Positions 8,551 to 16,703 of a stretch of DNA of 24,406 nt are shown piece by piece (position 1 is the stretch's first letter; each line of letters starts with the position of its first letter). The stretch is from contig JADJSZ010000008.1 of NCBI GenBank assembly GCA_016711405.1, forward strand, positions 1 through 24,406, read 5' to 3'. The notes under the pieces are model-generated. The model ran no database searches, had not been told where the DNA came from, and saw only the letters and a list, made by a program, of their open reading frames with translations. The position numbers were made by a program, and so were the translations under genes. Origin of the DNA: Candidatus Hadersleviella danica (GTDB taxonomy: Bacteria > Chloroflexota > Anaerolineae > Promineifilales > Promineifilaceae).

Positions 8551-8588
8551 CGAGTAACAAATAACGAATAACCAATAACAAGTAACGA
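8512..8588. repeat. Eleven perfect-phase heptamers, head-to-head (TTATTGG then ATAACCA)
   Basis: Four units of TTATTGG type (8512-8539) are joined directly to seven ATAACGA/GTAACAA-type units (8540-8588) in uninterrupted 7-bp phase, then GTACCCCC and the ATG at 8597. The two arms are inverse complements and can form a hairpin of about 28 bp with mismatches. The upstream gene's stop lies inside unit six. Confidence 0.92.
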
Positions 8589-8596
8589 GTACCCCC

Positions 8597-9749
8597 ATGT
8601 CCCTCCGCAATCACTTCCTCCTCGACACAAATGTCGTTTTTCTCAAACACGGCTCCTTTGGCGCTTGCCCCCGCCCTGTGTTCGAGGTGTACCAGCAGTG
8701 GCAACGCCAACTGGAACATCAGCCCGTCCAATTTTAATGACGCGGGTATTTGATGAGTTGCGCGTGGCACGGGAGGTACTCGGCCGTTATGTCAACTGCT
8801 CGGCCGACGACCTCGCCTTTGTGACCAACGCCACCTCGCCGTCAACCTCGTCGCCCGCAGTTTGCCGCTGGGGGGCGGGGGATGAGGTGCTGGCCACCGA
8901 TTTAGGAATATGGGGCGTGTGACCACACATGGCAATTTCTCAGCCAAAAGCAGGGGTTTACCCCGTGCGCCAGCACATCCCCCTTGCCCGCCACCACGGC
9001 CGAGGCCATTGTAGCCGCGCTCTGGGCAGGGGTCACACCACGCACCAAAGTCATCTTCGTCAGCCACATCACCTCCGCCACCGCCCTGACCTTGCCCGTG
9101 GAACTCATTTGCCCAGCGGGCACAGGCGGCGGGCATTCTGACCGTGGTGGATGGGGCGCACGCCGTGGGGCAAATTCCGCTCGATATGGCGGCCATCAAC
9201 GCCGATTTTTACACGAGTAACTGCCACAAATGGTTGTGCGCTCCCAAAGGTTCCGCCTTTTTATACGCCCATCCCCGCGCCCAACACCTCATCGAACCAT
9301 TGGTGGTGAGTTGGGGCTGGGGGCCAACCCGCCAATACAACTTTGGCTCCGATTTTCAGGATTATCTGATATGGGGGGGCACGGCCGATCCTTCCGCCTA
9401 TCTCACCATACCCGCCGCCATCGCTTTCCAAGCCGACCACAATTGGGCCGAGGTGCGGCAAGATTGCCATGCCCTCGCCCGCCACGCGCTGGAAGCGGTG
9501 ATGGATTTGACAGATGAACGGCCGCTTTACCACCCCACCAGCGATTTTTACGCCCAAATGGCCAATCTGCCCCTGCCCCCATCGCCGACCCAGCCGCACT
9601 AAAGCACCGCTTGCTGGATCAGTATCGCATTGAGATTCCGATTACGCAGTGGGGCGGCCGTGCTTTTGCCCGCATTTCGGTGCAGGGACACCACGGCCGA
9701 GAGAGGTGGAGTGTTAACGGCCGCGCTGGGCGAGATTTTGGGGTTGTAA
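8597..9749 (+). CDS. Class V aminotransferase-fold PLP enzyme, isopenicillin N epimerase-like (frameshifted)
   Basis: A fold-type I PLP enzyme. Blocks: FLLDTNVVFLKHGSFGACPR at the start; the VFEVYQQWQRQLEHQPVQF helix; VLGRYVNCSADDLAFVTNAT; VIFVSHITSATAL; TVVDGAHAVGQIPLDM, with the Asp that pairs with the pyridine nitrogen; and the PLP lysine in SNCHKWLCAPKGSAFLY. Further on come WGWGPTRQYNFGSDFQ and GGTADPSAYLTIPAAI. The WxGTxDPSxYL region is typical of the CefD-like branch, whose members are epimerases, lyases or desulfurases, so the reaction is not assigned. About 385 residues. Frame changes occur near 8735, 8838, 8905, 9110, 9585 and 9700. The start follows CCCCC. The stop is TAA at 9747-9749. 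Confidence 0.8.
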
Positions 9750-9754
9750 ACCAG

Positions 9755-9790
9755 CGTGAGAGTGGGAGAGATTTAGAGATTGGGAGATAA
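9755..9790. repeat. Degenerate GAGAGTG/GGGAGAT array
   Basis: Purine-rich units with 7-8-bp spacing begin six bases after the aminotransferase stop. They are less regular than the other arrays. Confidence 0.45.
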
Positions 9791-9807
9791 CGACCAGACA
9801 GGGGTGG

Positions 9808-9813
9808 TATAAT
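9808..9813 (+). promoter_or_regulatory. Extended -10 promoter element for the FkbM gene
   Basis: A perfect TATAAT preceded by TGG (extended -10) lies 37 nt upstream of the ATG at 9850. No good -35 is seen at 17 bp, which is normal for extended -10 promoters. GGAG about 10 nt before the ATG may serve the ribosome. Confidence 0.5.
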
Positions 9814-9849
9814 CCCGCCCATTACACCCTGTTTTGGAGATTTTCCTGC

Positions 9850-10900
9850 ATGAAGGCTCAATTATCCCGCGTCGTTTTCACAATTGTAGACAAACTCATC
9901 CTCAATTTGGCTCGTTGGCGCTATCGGTTCCCCGCCCCGCATTTTGCCACGGCCGCCGAACCAGATATTTTCTACGCCTATCGCCTCTTCCTCAACCGCC
10001 TGCCCGATGCCGAAGGGTATGCCAGCTTCCTCAACCTCGTCCAAAACCACCATGTCAGCGTGGATTACCTCGCCAACCTCTTCCTCGAAAGTGCCGAATT
10101 ACAGCACCTCCAAGCCAGAGCGCGACAAACCCGTTTTGGTGCAACTCCCCCAAAATTACAAGCTCTATGTGCGGCTGATTGACCATTTTGTGGGCAAATC
10201 TATTGCCGACATCAAACTATACGAACCCCATGTCACTCGTGCGTTGGAGGAGTTGCTTAAACCAGAAATGCTCTTTTTAGACATTGGGGGAAATATCGGC
10301 TTCTTCTCCATGTTAGCTGGTGCGCTGGTTGGCCCCAAGGGACGGGTGCTGGCCTTTGAACCGATGCCCGCCAATTGTGAGCTTTTCAGCCAAAGCATTG
10401 CCGTTAATGGCTTTGACCATGTGACGCTTTACCCGTATGCGGCGGCCGAAAAAGCGCAAACGTTCTCGCTCCACAACGTGGCCAAGAGCAGTAACAGCCG
10501 CATGGTCGAAGTCACGGCCGCAGATGCCACCCCGCTCATCATCGAAGCGGTGCGCTTGGACGATTTTCTGACCGATTTACCCGCCCTGCATGTGGTGAAA
10601 ATGGATATTGAGGGCGCCGAACCCCGCGCTGTGGCAGGGATGCGCGGCCTCATCCAGCAATTTAAGCCGACCATTGTGTTTGAGTATGCTCCCGACCTAA
10701 TCGAAGTGACGAGTGGCAGTCGCCCAGTGGCCTTTTTGCAAGAAATTGCGGCAATGGGTTACACCCTACATCATCTGCCCCACGATTTTCATGGTTCGCT
10801 GAGTCAACTCGTCCCTGCTGAAGCCGAAGCACTCCACGCCCTTTGCGACCAGCTCCACGCGCTAGACCATATTGATATTTTGGCCGTGCCCCACCAGTGA
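9850..10900 (+). CDS. FkbM-family methyltransferase with an N-terminal DUF4214-like segment (one frameshift)
   Basis: A SAM-dependent O-methyltransferase of the FkbM type, often found with glycan or polyketide genes. Residues 35-80 (FYAYRLFLNRLPDAEGYASF then SVDYLANLFLESAELQ) look like the DUF4214 module that accompanies many surface-glycan enzymes. A frame change near 10115 joins to KPVLVQLPQNYKLYVRLIDH, then the SAM motif FLDIGGNIGFFSMLAG, GRVLAFEPMPANCELF, VRLDDFL and the FkbM motif VVKMDIEGAEPRAVAGM. About 350 residues. The stop TGA at 10898-10900 begins a heptamer array shared with the convergent kinase gene. Confidence 0.88.
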
Positions 10901-10925
10901 CATGGGGACTGACGACTCGGGACTA
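10898..10925. repeat. Four GGGACTG-type heptamers between convergent genes
   Basis: The units TGACATG, GGGACTG, ACGACTC and GGGACTA fill the whole 22-bp gap and include both stop codons: TGA of the plus-strand methyltransferase at the left end and TAG (as CTA) of the minus-strand kinase at the right end. Confidence 0.75.
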
Positions 10926-12006
10926 GCAGGGCAACATGACGGTGAATGTCGCGCCGCGAGAGGTGTTGTTTTGGGCGCGAATCCAGCCCTTGTGTTCACG
11001 GACGATTTCGGCCGCGACAAACAACCCCAGCCCTGTCCCCTCACCCTTGGCTTTGGTCGTGTAAAATGGCTCAAAAATGGTGTCCAACTCCGATTCTAAA
11101 ATGCCCGTGCCCGTATCGCTAATGGCCACCGCCACCGCCGCCAACTCGGGCATGTTCCATGTTTTAAGCTGAACTTCGCCCCGTGCGGCTGAGTGCATCC
11201 CGCGCATTGGTCAGCAAGTTGATAAACACTTGCGTCATCTGGTTCGGGTCGCACACGGCCGGCTTCAGGTCACGCGCCAACTCCGTGGCCACTTTGACAC
11301 CCCATTTGGTGCGAAACTGCTCCGAAAGCATGAGCAGAACATTGTCCACCACTTGGTTGAGATTGGTTTCTTGCAAGAGGTGTCCACCACGGGCGTAGGT
11401 TTGCAAAATCTCCACCAATTTGGCCGCCCGCCAACCGCTCTTTTCTATCATTTCGGCATACCGTTGCAACCGCTCGAGAGGTACATCGTTTTGGCTCACC
11501 AGTTCGCGCAGGTTTTCGCAGGTGCTGGTGATAATGGCCAGTGGCGTATTCAATTCGTGGGCAATGCTGGAGGTGAGCGTGCCAATCCCCGCCAACCGTT
11601 GCTCCATCATCAGCGTATCTTGCAGGGGGCCAAGGTGGGGGATGGCGGAAATAGAAACGAGGCGAATGTGTTCGCCAAATAGCTCCGTGCTGGTCACGGT
11701 GATGGTGGTGGGGATGAGTCGGCCGTCGCTGTGCCGCAATTTGGTCGTGTAGCGGTGCGCTTGTCCCGCACTCAGGGCTGTCAGGGCGCACACGTCGTGT
11801 TCCAAAAACTCCTCGCAATAACGGCCGAGCAAATCTCGCGGGGCAAAACCAAGAAGCATCTCGGCCGTGGCATTGGCAAAAATCACTCTGCCCGCTCTAT
11901 CCATAATCACCTCGCCCTGATAAATACTCTGGGCAAGGGTTTGGGAGAGTTGTTGGCTCCCCACAGAAGGCATAAAAGTAGGCATAAATTGCGCTGTTGT
12001 GACCAT
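10923..12006 (-). CDS. PAS-domain sensor histidine kinase (one frameshift)
   Basis: A cytoplasmic two-component kinase with no TM segment seen. A PAS domain (about residues 25-130) begins GEVIMDRAGRVIFANATAEM and LLGFAPRDLLG. The HisKA box is GIGTLTSSIAHELNTPLAII, with the phospho-acceptor His in AHELNTPL. The N box is MTQVFINLLTNARDA. After one surplus G in a G4 run near 11180, the frame continues through GEVQLKTW, the G1 box ISDTGTGI, the F region IFEPFYTTKAKGEGTGLGL, and GATFTVMLPC. About 360 residues, complete architecture. The start used is the ATG at 12006-12004. No response regulator is adjacent, so it is an orphan here. It is divergent from lutA, so a role in controlling that operon is possible but unproven. 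Confidence 0.88.
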
Positions 12007-12090
12007 GCCTTTAGAATACGGTTCCCCCCTCTTTTAGTCCGTGCCAGCGTCGTAAATTCGCCGTGAACGGGGCGTGAAGGGGGGAGGGAG

Positions 12091-12118
12091 TTACTGGTTA
12101 CTGGTTATTCGTTTACGC
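12091..12118. repeat. TTACTGG heptamers upstream of lutA
   Basis: Four units (TTACTGG twice, TTATTCG, TTTACGC) belong to the TTATTGG family. They are followed by a 40-bp pyrimidine-only stretch running to the ATG at 12159. Confidence 0.8.
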
Positions 12119-12158
12119 TCCCCCTCTCTTCCTCTCTTACTCTCCCTCTCCCCCCACC

Positions 12159-12872
12159 ATGCTTGCCCTTTGCGTCACCTGCCTTGTAGACCAAGTTATG
12201 CCCGAAATTGGGGTGGCGGCCGTGCGCCTTCTGCGCCGCGCAGGGTTCGAGGTCGCCTTTCCCGAAGGGCAAACCTGTTGCGGCCAGCCCTTCTTCAACA
12301 GCGGCTTCCACGACGAAGCCCGCGAACTGGCCAAACGCACCATCCCCCTCTTTGAGCCATACCAATTTGTCGTCCTGCCCAGCGGCTCTTGCGCCGCCAT
12401 GATGCGCATCGAATACCCCCACCTCTTGGCCGACGACCCGCAGTGGCACGCCCGCGCCCAAATTTTGGCCAAAAAAGTGTATGAGTTGAGCGAATTTTTG
12501 GCCCAATTTGCCCCTGCATGGGAGCCGAAAGAGGAGCTATCCCCCCTCACCTACCACGATTCATGCCACATGTGCCGCTTGTTGGGTGTGCGCGACCAGC
12601 CCCGCCAGCAGTTGCAACAGGCGGGCTACCCCATCCAAGAAATGGCCGAAGCAGACCGATGCTGTGGCTTTGGCGGCCTCTTCTCCGCCCGCCTGCCTGA
12701 GGTAGCCAACGCCATGAGCGGCGAAAAATTGCGCCAAGCCCAAGCCTCGGGCGCGGCCGTGTTGGCCACGGCCGACCCCGGCTGTCTGCTCCAACTGCGC
12801 GGCCTTTCGGCCTCGGCGGGGGGGATGCGCCTCGAACACATCGCCATTTTACTCGAGGAGGCCACCCGATGA
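12159..12872 (+). CDS. lutA: LutA: lactate utilization (Fe-S)-binding/CCG-domain protein
   Basis: A subunit of the LutABC complex that oxidises L-lactate to pyruvate, homologous to GlpC/heterodisulfide reductase CCG proteins. An intact 237-residue ORF begins MLALCVTCLVDQVMPEIGVA. Two cysteine-rich CCG motifs are present: PEGQTCCGQPFFNSGFHDEA with the following VLPSGSCAAMM, and YHDSCHMCRLLGV with ADRCCGFGGLFSARLPEVA and ATADPGCLLQLRG. The start has no Shine-Dalgarno and follows a C6-ACC run. It is first in the lutABC operon and overlaps lutB by 4 bp (ATGA). It is one of the few genes here with no frameshift. Confidence 0.93.
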   Translation: MLALCVTCLVDQVMPEIGVAAVRLLRRAGFEVAFPEGQTCCGQPFFNSGFHDEARELAKRTIPLFEPYQFVVLPSGSCAAMMRIEYPHLLADDPQWHARAQILAKKVYELSEFLAQFAPAWEPKEELSPLTYHDSCHMCRLLGVRDQPRQQLQQAGYPIQEMAEADRCCGFGGLFSARLPEVANAMSGEKLRQAQASGAAVLATADPGCLLQLRGLSASAGGMRLEHIAILLEEATR

Positions 12873-14285
12873 GTCACCCCACCACCCCTGTGAGCGTGGC
12901 CAATTTTCGCCACAGCGCCTTCATCGCCATCGAAGATGTACGCCTGCAAAGTGCCATCGAAGGGGCAACGGGCAAATTCCGCTTGAGCCGCGAGGCGGCA
13001 CTGGCCAAAATGCCCCTCGCCGAAGCTCGGCGCGACCAACTCAAAGCGATTCGGGCGGAGACGCTGGCCGATTTGGATGTTTATTTGCGCCAGTTTGAGC
13101 AACAAGCCACGGCCGCTGGGGCGCATGTCCACTGGGCCGAAACGGCCGAACAAGCCCGCGACATCATCGTGCGCCTCGCCCAACAGCACGGTGTCAGCCT
13201 TGTCACCAAGAGCAAATCAATGGTGACAGAGGAAATTCACCTCAATACAGCCTTGGAAGAAGCGGGCATGCAGCCCGTGGAAACCGATTTGGGGGAGTGG
13301 ATTATCCAGTTGGCGGGCGAACCGCCCTCGCACATCATCGGCCCCGCCATCCACAAAACGCGCCAGCAGGTGGCCGCCCTATTCAGCGAACAAGTCGGCC
13401 GTGAACTGCCCGCCGACGACATCCCCCAACTGACGGCCGAGGCGCGGCGATTGTTACGCGAAAAATTCTTGCAGGCGGGCATGGGCATCTCGGGGCGGCA
13501 ACATGCTCATCGCCGAAACGGGCACGCTGGTGCTGGTGGAAAACGAGGGCAACGCCCGCCTGACCACGAGTGCGCCCGCCGTGCATGTGGCCGTGGTGGG
13601 CATCGAAAAAATGGCCCGCACATGGGCGGATGCGGCCGTGTGGCTGTCGCTCCTCGCCCGCAGTGCCACTGGCCAGCCCATGTCCATCTACACCTCGTTC
13701 ATCACTGGCCCTGCCCGCGCGGCCGACCCCGACGGGCCGCAAGAAGTGCATTTTGTGTTGCTAGACAACGGCCGTCGCCAACTGTTGGGCACGCCGTATG
13801 AGGAGGCGTTGCAGTGCATCCGCTGTGGGGCGTGCCTGAACGCTTGCCCCGTGTACCGCGAGGCGGGCGGCCATGCCTATGGCTCCCCCTACAGCGGTCC
13901 CATCGGCGCAGTGATTTCGCCGCTGTTGTTCGGCCGTGACGAGTATGAGGCGTTGCCCCATGCCAGTTCGCTGTGCGGGGCTTGCAAAGATGTCTGCCCT
14001 GTGCGGATTGATTTGCCGCGCATGTTGATTCAGTTGCGGGTGGATGGGGTGCGGGCGGGGCGGCTCCCGTGGGCGGAACGCACGGCCGAACGCATGGTCG
14101 CCCGCCTGTTGCGTCGGCCGCGCCTGTGGGCGGTGGCCACGCGCTTGGGGCGGATTGGACAACGGCCGTTTGTGCAAAACGGCCGTCTGCGCCCCCCACG
14201 GGTGGATTTCGGCCGTGATTTGCCGCCACTGGCCGCCAAATCATTCAGCCAACTGTGGCACGAAGGGTTGCAGGGGGAGAAATAA
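12869..14285 (+). CDS. lutB: LutB: lactate utilization iron-sulfur protein (one frameshift)
   Basis: The central LutABC subunit, with an LUD domain and two 4Fe-4S centres. It starts MSHPTTPVSVANFRHSAF. The LUD part has SLVTKSKSMVTEEIHLNTAL and IHKTRQQVAALFSEQ, and after the shift MLIAETGTLVLVENEGNARL. The ferredoxin-like motifs are CIRCGACLNACPVYREAGG (about 13819) and LCGACKDVCPVRID (about 13973). It ends LWHEGLQGEK. About 472 residues, typical. A single surplus G in TCGGGGCGG near 13492 breaks the frame; removing it gives GISGGNMLIAET. Its TAA overlaps the lutC ATG by one base (TAATG), so the three genes are translationally coupled. Confidence 0.93.
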
Positions 14286-14846
14286 TGAATACACCTACCA
14301 CCCTTTCCCTCGTCCAACAATTTACGACAGCTCTCACGGCCGCTGGTGGCGAAGTCCACCACGCGGCCGATTGGTCGGCCGCGCTGGGGGTGTTGGATGG
14401 CTTGCTGGAAGCGTGGGGGGTGCAGAGCATCGTCATCAACCAAGAAGCGCCGCTGGATGGGGTGGATTGGGGCGGCCGTTGGCCAACCCGTGCCTGCCAT
14501 GTGGTCGGCCGCACGGTGGGGGATGTGCGACAGGTGTGTGCCACGGCCGATGTGGGCCTGAGCGGGTGCGTGGTGGCCTTGGCCGAAACAGGCACGGTGG
14601 GCGTGGCCAGTGGCCCCAACCAGAGCCGTTTGGCAACGCTGTTGCCGCCGATTCATGTGGCGTTGGTGGGGACGCACCAGATAACGGCCGATTTGTTTAG
14701 CTGGGTAGCCAGCCGCTCATCAGCCCCCGCCTGCGCACCTTGCCCTTATCAGTAGGCCGAGCAAAACGGCCGACATCGAGCAGGTGATGGCCGTGGGGGT
14801 GCATGGGCCGAAGCGGTTTGTGGTGGTGGTGTGGGGCGATTCGTAA
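14285..14846 (+). CDS. lutC: LutC: LUD-domain lactate utilization protein (C-terminal frameshifts)
   Basis: The third subunit of the lactate oxidation complex. It starts MNTPTTLSLVQQF with a GGGGGAGAA ribosome site at the end of lutB. LUD-domain features are VGLSGCVVALAETGTVGVAS and IHVALVGTHQITADLF. Downstream, two frame changes near 14712 and 14768 are needed to reach SPRLRTLPLSVG, TADIEQVMAVGVHGPKR and FVVVVWGDS before the TAA at 14844-14846. The terminal TADIE...GVHGP motif is diagnostic for LutC. About 187 residues, slightly short but within range. Confidence 0.9.
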
Positions 14847-14896
14847 CTCGGTTTATACACCCCTGCCTCCCCCTACCGAAACAGGAGATAAACCCG

Positions 14897-15380
14897 ATGA
14901 ATGCAACGATTCAACCGATTAATCGCCAAGAGATGTTGGCTTATTTATGGGTGGGAACAATAGTGCTGTGGCTGGCGGGGATGGTGGGCGCGGCCGTGTG
15001 GTATGCCTTGCCCCGCGTGCCAGACCCCAGCCGCCCGATTGAAGTGGGCTTGCTGGCCGATTTCCCGCCCAGCGACACCCCTTACCACCTCATTTTAGCT
15101 GAAGGGCACTCGGCATGGCTGGGCACACGGCCGATGCCCTCTATATTTTCGACCAACGCGCCCCCTACCGCGACCCCAGTCGGTTGATGTTCCGCTGTTT
15201 CTACCCGTGGAATTCCGCCACGAGGCGGTTTGAAGACCCCTGCACAGGGGACAAATGGTCACTCACAGGTGAGGTTTTAGAACAGCATCTCCACCCCATT
15301 GGAATCTGGGTAAATTAGAGCCATTGACCTATGAGGTGACGGCCGACGGCCGCCTCCTCGTCCACCTCAGCCAAGAATAA
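14897..15380 (+). CDS. Membrane-anchored Rieske-like protein lacking histidine ligands (frameshifted)
   Basis: A good AGGAG lies 9 nt before the ATG. The protein starts MNATIQPINRQEMLAYLWVG with one TM segment (about residues 15-38, TIVLWLAGMVGAAVWYAL), then an extracytoplasmic domain: EVGLLADFPPSDTPYHLILA, ADALYIFDQRAPYRDPS, CFYPWNSATRRFEDPC, GDKWSLTGEVLE and, after a shift, LTYEVTADGRLLVHLSQE. Strand order and spacing match the C-x-H...C-x-x-H region of Rieske 2Fe-2S domains. However, the two boxes read CFYPW and PCTGDKW: the cysteines remain and the histidines do not, so a normal cluster is unlikely. About 160 residues, two or three frame changes. Assignment to the Rieske fold is inference from pattern; the role is unknown. 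Confidence 0.5.
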
Positions 15381-15466
15381 ACGGCCGAACTAGCCAGCTG
15401 GGGAAGGCTTTTTGACACGAATTGCACAACTCTTCTTCCCAGAGCCTCCGCGCCCTCCACGGTTAA

Positions 15467-15494
15467 ACTTTTCACTTCTCACTTTTCACTAGCT
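15467..15494. repeat. ACTTTTC heptamers upstream of mutY
   Basis: Four 7-bp units (ACTTTTC, ACTTCTC, ACTTTTC, ACTAGCT) are followed by a T3C6 run and the ATG at 15505. Confidence 0.8.
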
Positions 15495-15504
15495 ATTTCC
15501 CCCC

Positions 15505-16590
15505 ATGCCCCCTATCGCCCCTATCCTACTCGAGTGGTGGACGGCCGCCCCCACCCCCTTGCCGTGGCGCACGGCCGCCGCGCCCGACCCCTACGCCGTT
15601 TGGGTCAGCGAAGTGATGGCCCAGCAAACCCAGTTGGCCACCGTCATTCCCTATTTTGAGCGGTGGATGGTGCGCTTCCCCACGCTGGAGGCGTTGGCCA
15701 GTGCCCCGCTGGACGATGTATTGAAGCAGTGGGAAGGGTTGGGCTATTACAGCCGAGCGCGAAATTTGCACACGGCCGCCCAAACCGTCATGCGCGAACA
15801 TGGCGGCGAGATGCCGCGCACGGCCGCTGGCCTGCAAAAATTAAAAGGCATCGGCCGCTACACGGCGGGGGCTATTGCCTCGATTGCCTTTGGCGAACGA
15901 GCGGCCGTGCTCGATGGCAACGTCATCCGCGTCCTCACCCGTTTGCTGGATGTGGCCGAGGATGTGACCCAAACGGCCACCAAAAACAAGCTGTGGGAAA
16001 CGGCCGCCGCCCTCCTCCCCGCCGAGCGCGTGGGCGACTACAACCAAGCCCTCATGGAACTCGGCCAGCGGGTGTGCCTGCCCGCCAATCCCCAATGCGC
16101 CGATTGCCCCCTGCGGCCGAACTGTTTGGCGCAAGCACGGGGCACGCAACTCGAGCGGCCTGTCAAGCCGCCGCGCCAAAAAAACGCCCCATTTCGAGGT
16201 GGCGGCGGGGGTCATTTGGCGGGAGGAAATCGGCCGTACTCGTTTTTGATAGCTCAACGGCCGCACAAAGGGTTGTTGGGCGGCCTGTGGGAGTTCCCCG
16301 GCGGCAAGCAGGAGGCGGGCGAAACCATCGCCCAAACGCTTGTACGCGAAATCGAGGAGGAGTTGGGCATCGTCATTGAGGTTCCGCCAGCGCACCAGCA
16401 CCCCTTCGCCAGCATCAAACACGCCTACACCCACTTTCGCATCACGCTCCACGCCCTACACGCCCTCTACCGTGGTGGCGAAATCCAACACCTCGGTGTG
16501 GCCGACCACGCATGGGTGGGCACGGCCGACCTCGACCACTATGCCTTCGCCATTACGGATCGCAAAATTATTGGGGAGCTAGTCAGCTAG
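15505..16590 (+). CDS. mutY: MutY: A/G-specific adenine DNA glycosylase
   Basis: Removes adenine mispaired with 8-oxoguanine. Sequence signatures: LPWRTAAAPDPYAVWVSEVM with the catalytic Glu, then AQQTQLATVIPYFERW. The helix-hairpin-helix is LKGIGRYTAGAIASIAFGE, the catalytic Asp is in VLDGNVIRVLTRLL, and the 4Fe-4S loop is C-x6-C-x2-C-x5-C in VCLPANPQCADCPLRPNC. The C-terminal NUDIX-like domain that reads 8-oxoG has LGGLWEFPGGKQEAGET and REIEEELGI. About 361 residues, normal. Residues 225-250 read as Gly-rich nonsense; shifting one base at the A7 run (16178) and back at the T5 run (16242) gives PHFEVAAGVIWREEIGRTR, the expected NUDIX first strand. The last residues (LVS) and TAG are encoded by the octamer array. 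The ATG follows C6. Confidence 0.95.
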   Translation: MPPIAPILLEWWTAAPTPLPWRTAAAPDPYAVWVSEVMAQQTQLATVIPYFERWMVRFPTLEALASAPLDDVLKQWEGLGYYSRARNLHTAAQTVMREHGGEMPRTAAGLQKLKGIGRYTAGAIASIAFGERAAVLDGNVIRVLTRLLDVAEDVTQTATKNKLWETAAALLPAERVGDYNQALMELGQRVCLPANPQCADCPLRPNCLAQARGTQLERPVKPPRQKNAPFRGGGGGHLAGGNRPYSFLIAQRPHKGLLGGLWEFPGGKQEAGETIAQTLVREIEEELGIVIEVPPAHQHPFASIKHAYTHFRITLHALHALYRGGEIQHLGVADHAWVGTADLDHYAFAITDRKIIGELVS

Positions 16591-16616
16591 TCAGCTAGTC
16601 AGCTTGTCAGTCTCTC
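16577..16616. repeat. AGCTAGTC octamer array overlapping the mutY stop
   Basis: Three exact AGCTAGTC units plus AGCTTGTC and AGTCTCTC (16577-16616). The mutY TAG (16588-16590) lies inside the second unit. Confidence 0.9.
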
Positions 16617-16640
16617 AGTCCCTTACTCTCTTTCTCCTCT

Positions 16641-16664
16641 GCTCCCCTGCTCCCCCGCTCCCCT
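16641..16664. repeat. GCTCCCCT octamer array
   Basis: Three GCTCCCC(T/C) units, the inverse complement of the GGGAGCAG-type units inside the GT39 gene at 1063-1097. Together with the preceding array they fill the gap between mutY and the sensor kinase. Confidence 0.75.
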
Positions 16665-16690
16665 CCCTATCCCAAATCCCCTTCCCAAGT

Positions 16691-16696
16691 TACAAT
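16691..16696 (+). promoter_or_regulatory. Possible -10 element (TACAAT) very close to the kinase ATG
   Basis: TACAAT ends 7 nt before the ATG at 16704. If it is a -10 box, transcription would start at or next to the ATG and the mRNA would be leaderless. No Shine-Dalgarno is present. No clear -35 is seen. Confidence 0.3.
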
Positions 16697-16703
16697 AGCC
16701 GCC

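Noticed and set aside
12105..12506. Long antisense ORFs opposite lutA, thiolase, mutY and other genes
   Set aside because: They overlap strongly conserved sense genes, lack ribosome sites and show no motifs; long antisense frames are expected in GC-rich coding DNA.
15388..15412. Terminator after the Rieske-like gene (AGCC...GGCT followed by T5)
   Set aside because: Only a 4-bp stem; too weak to call.
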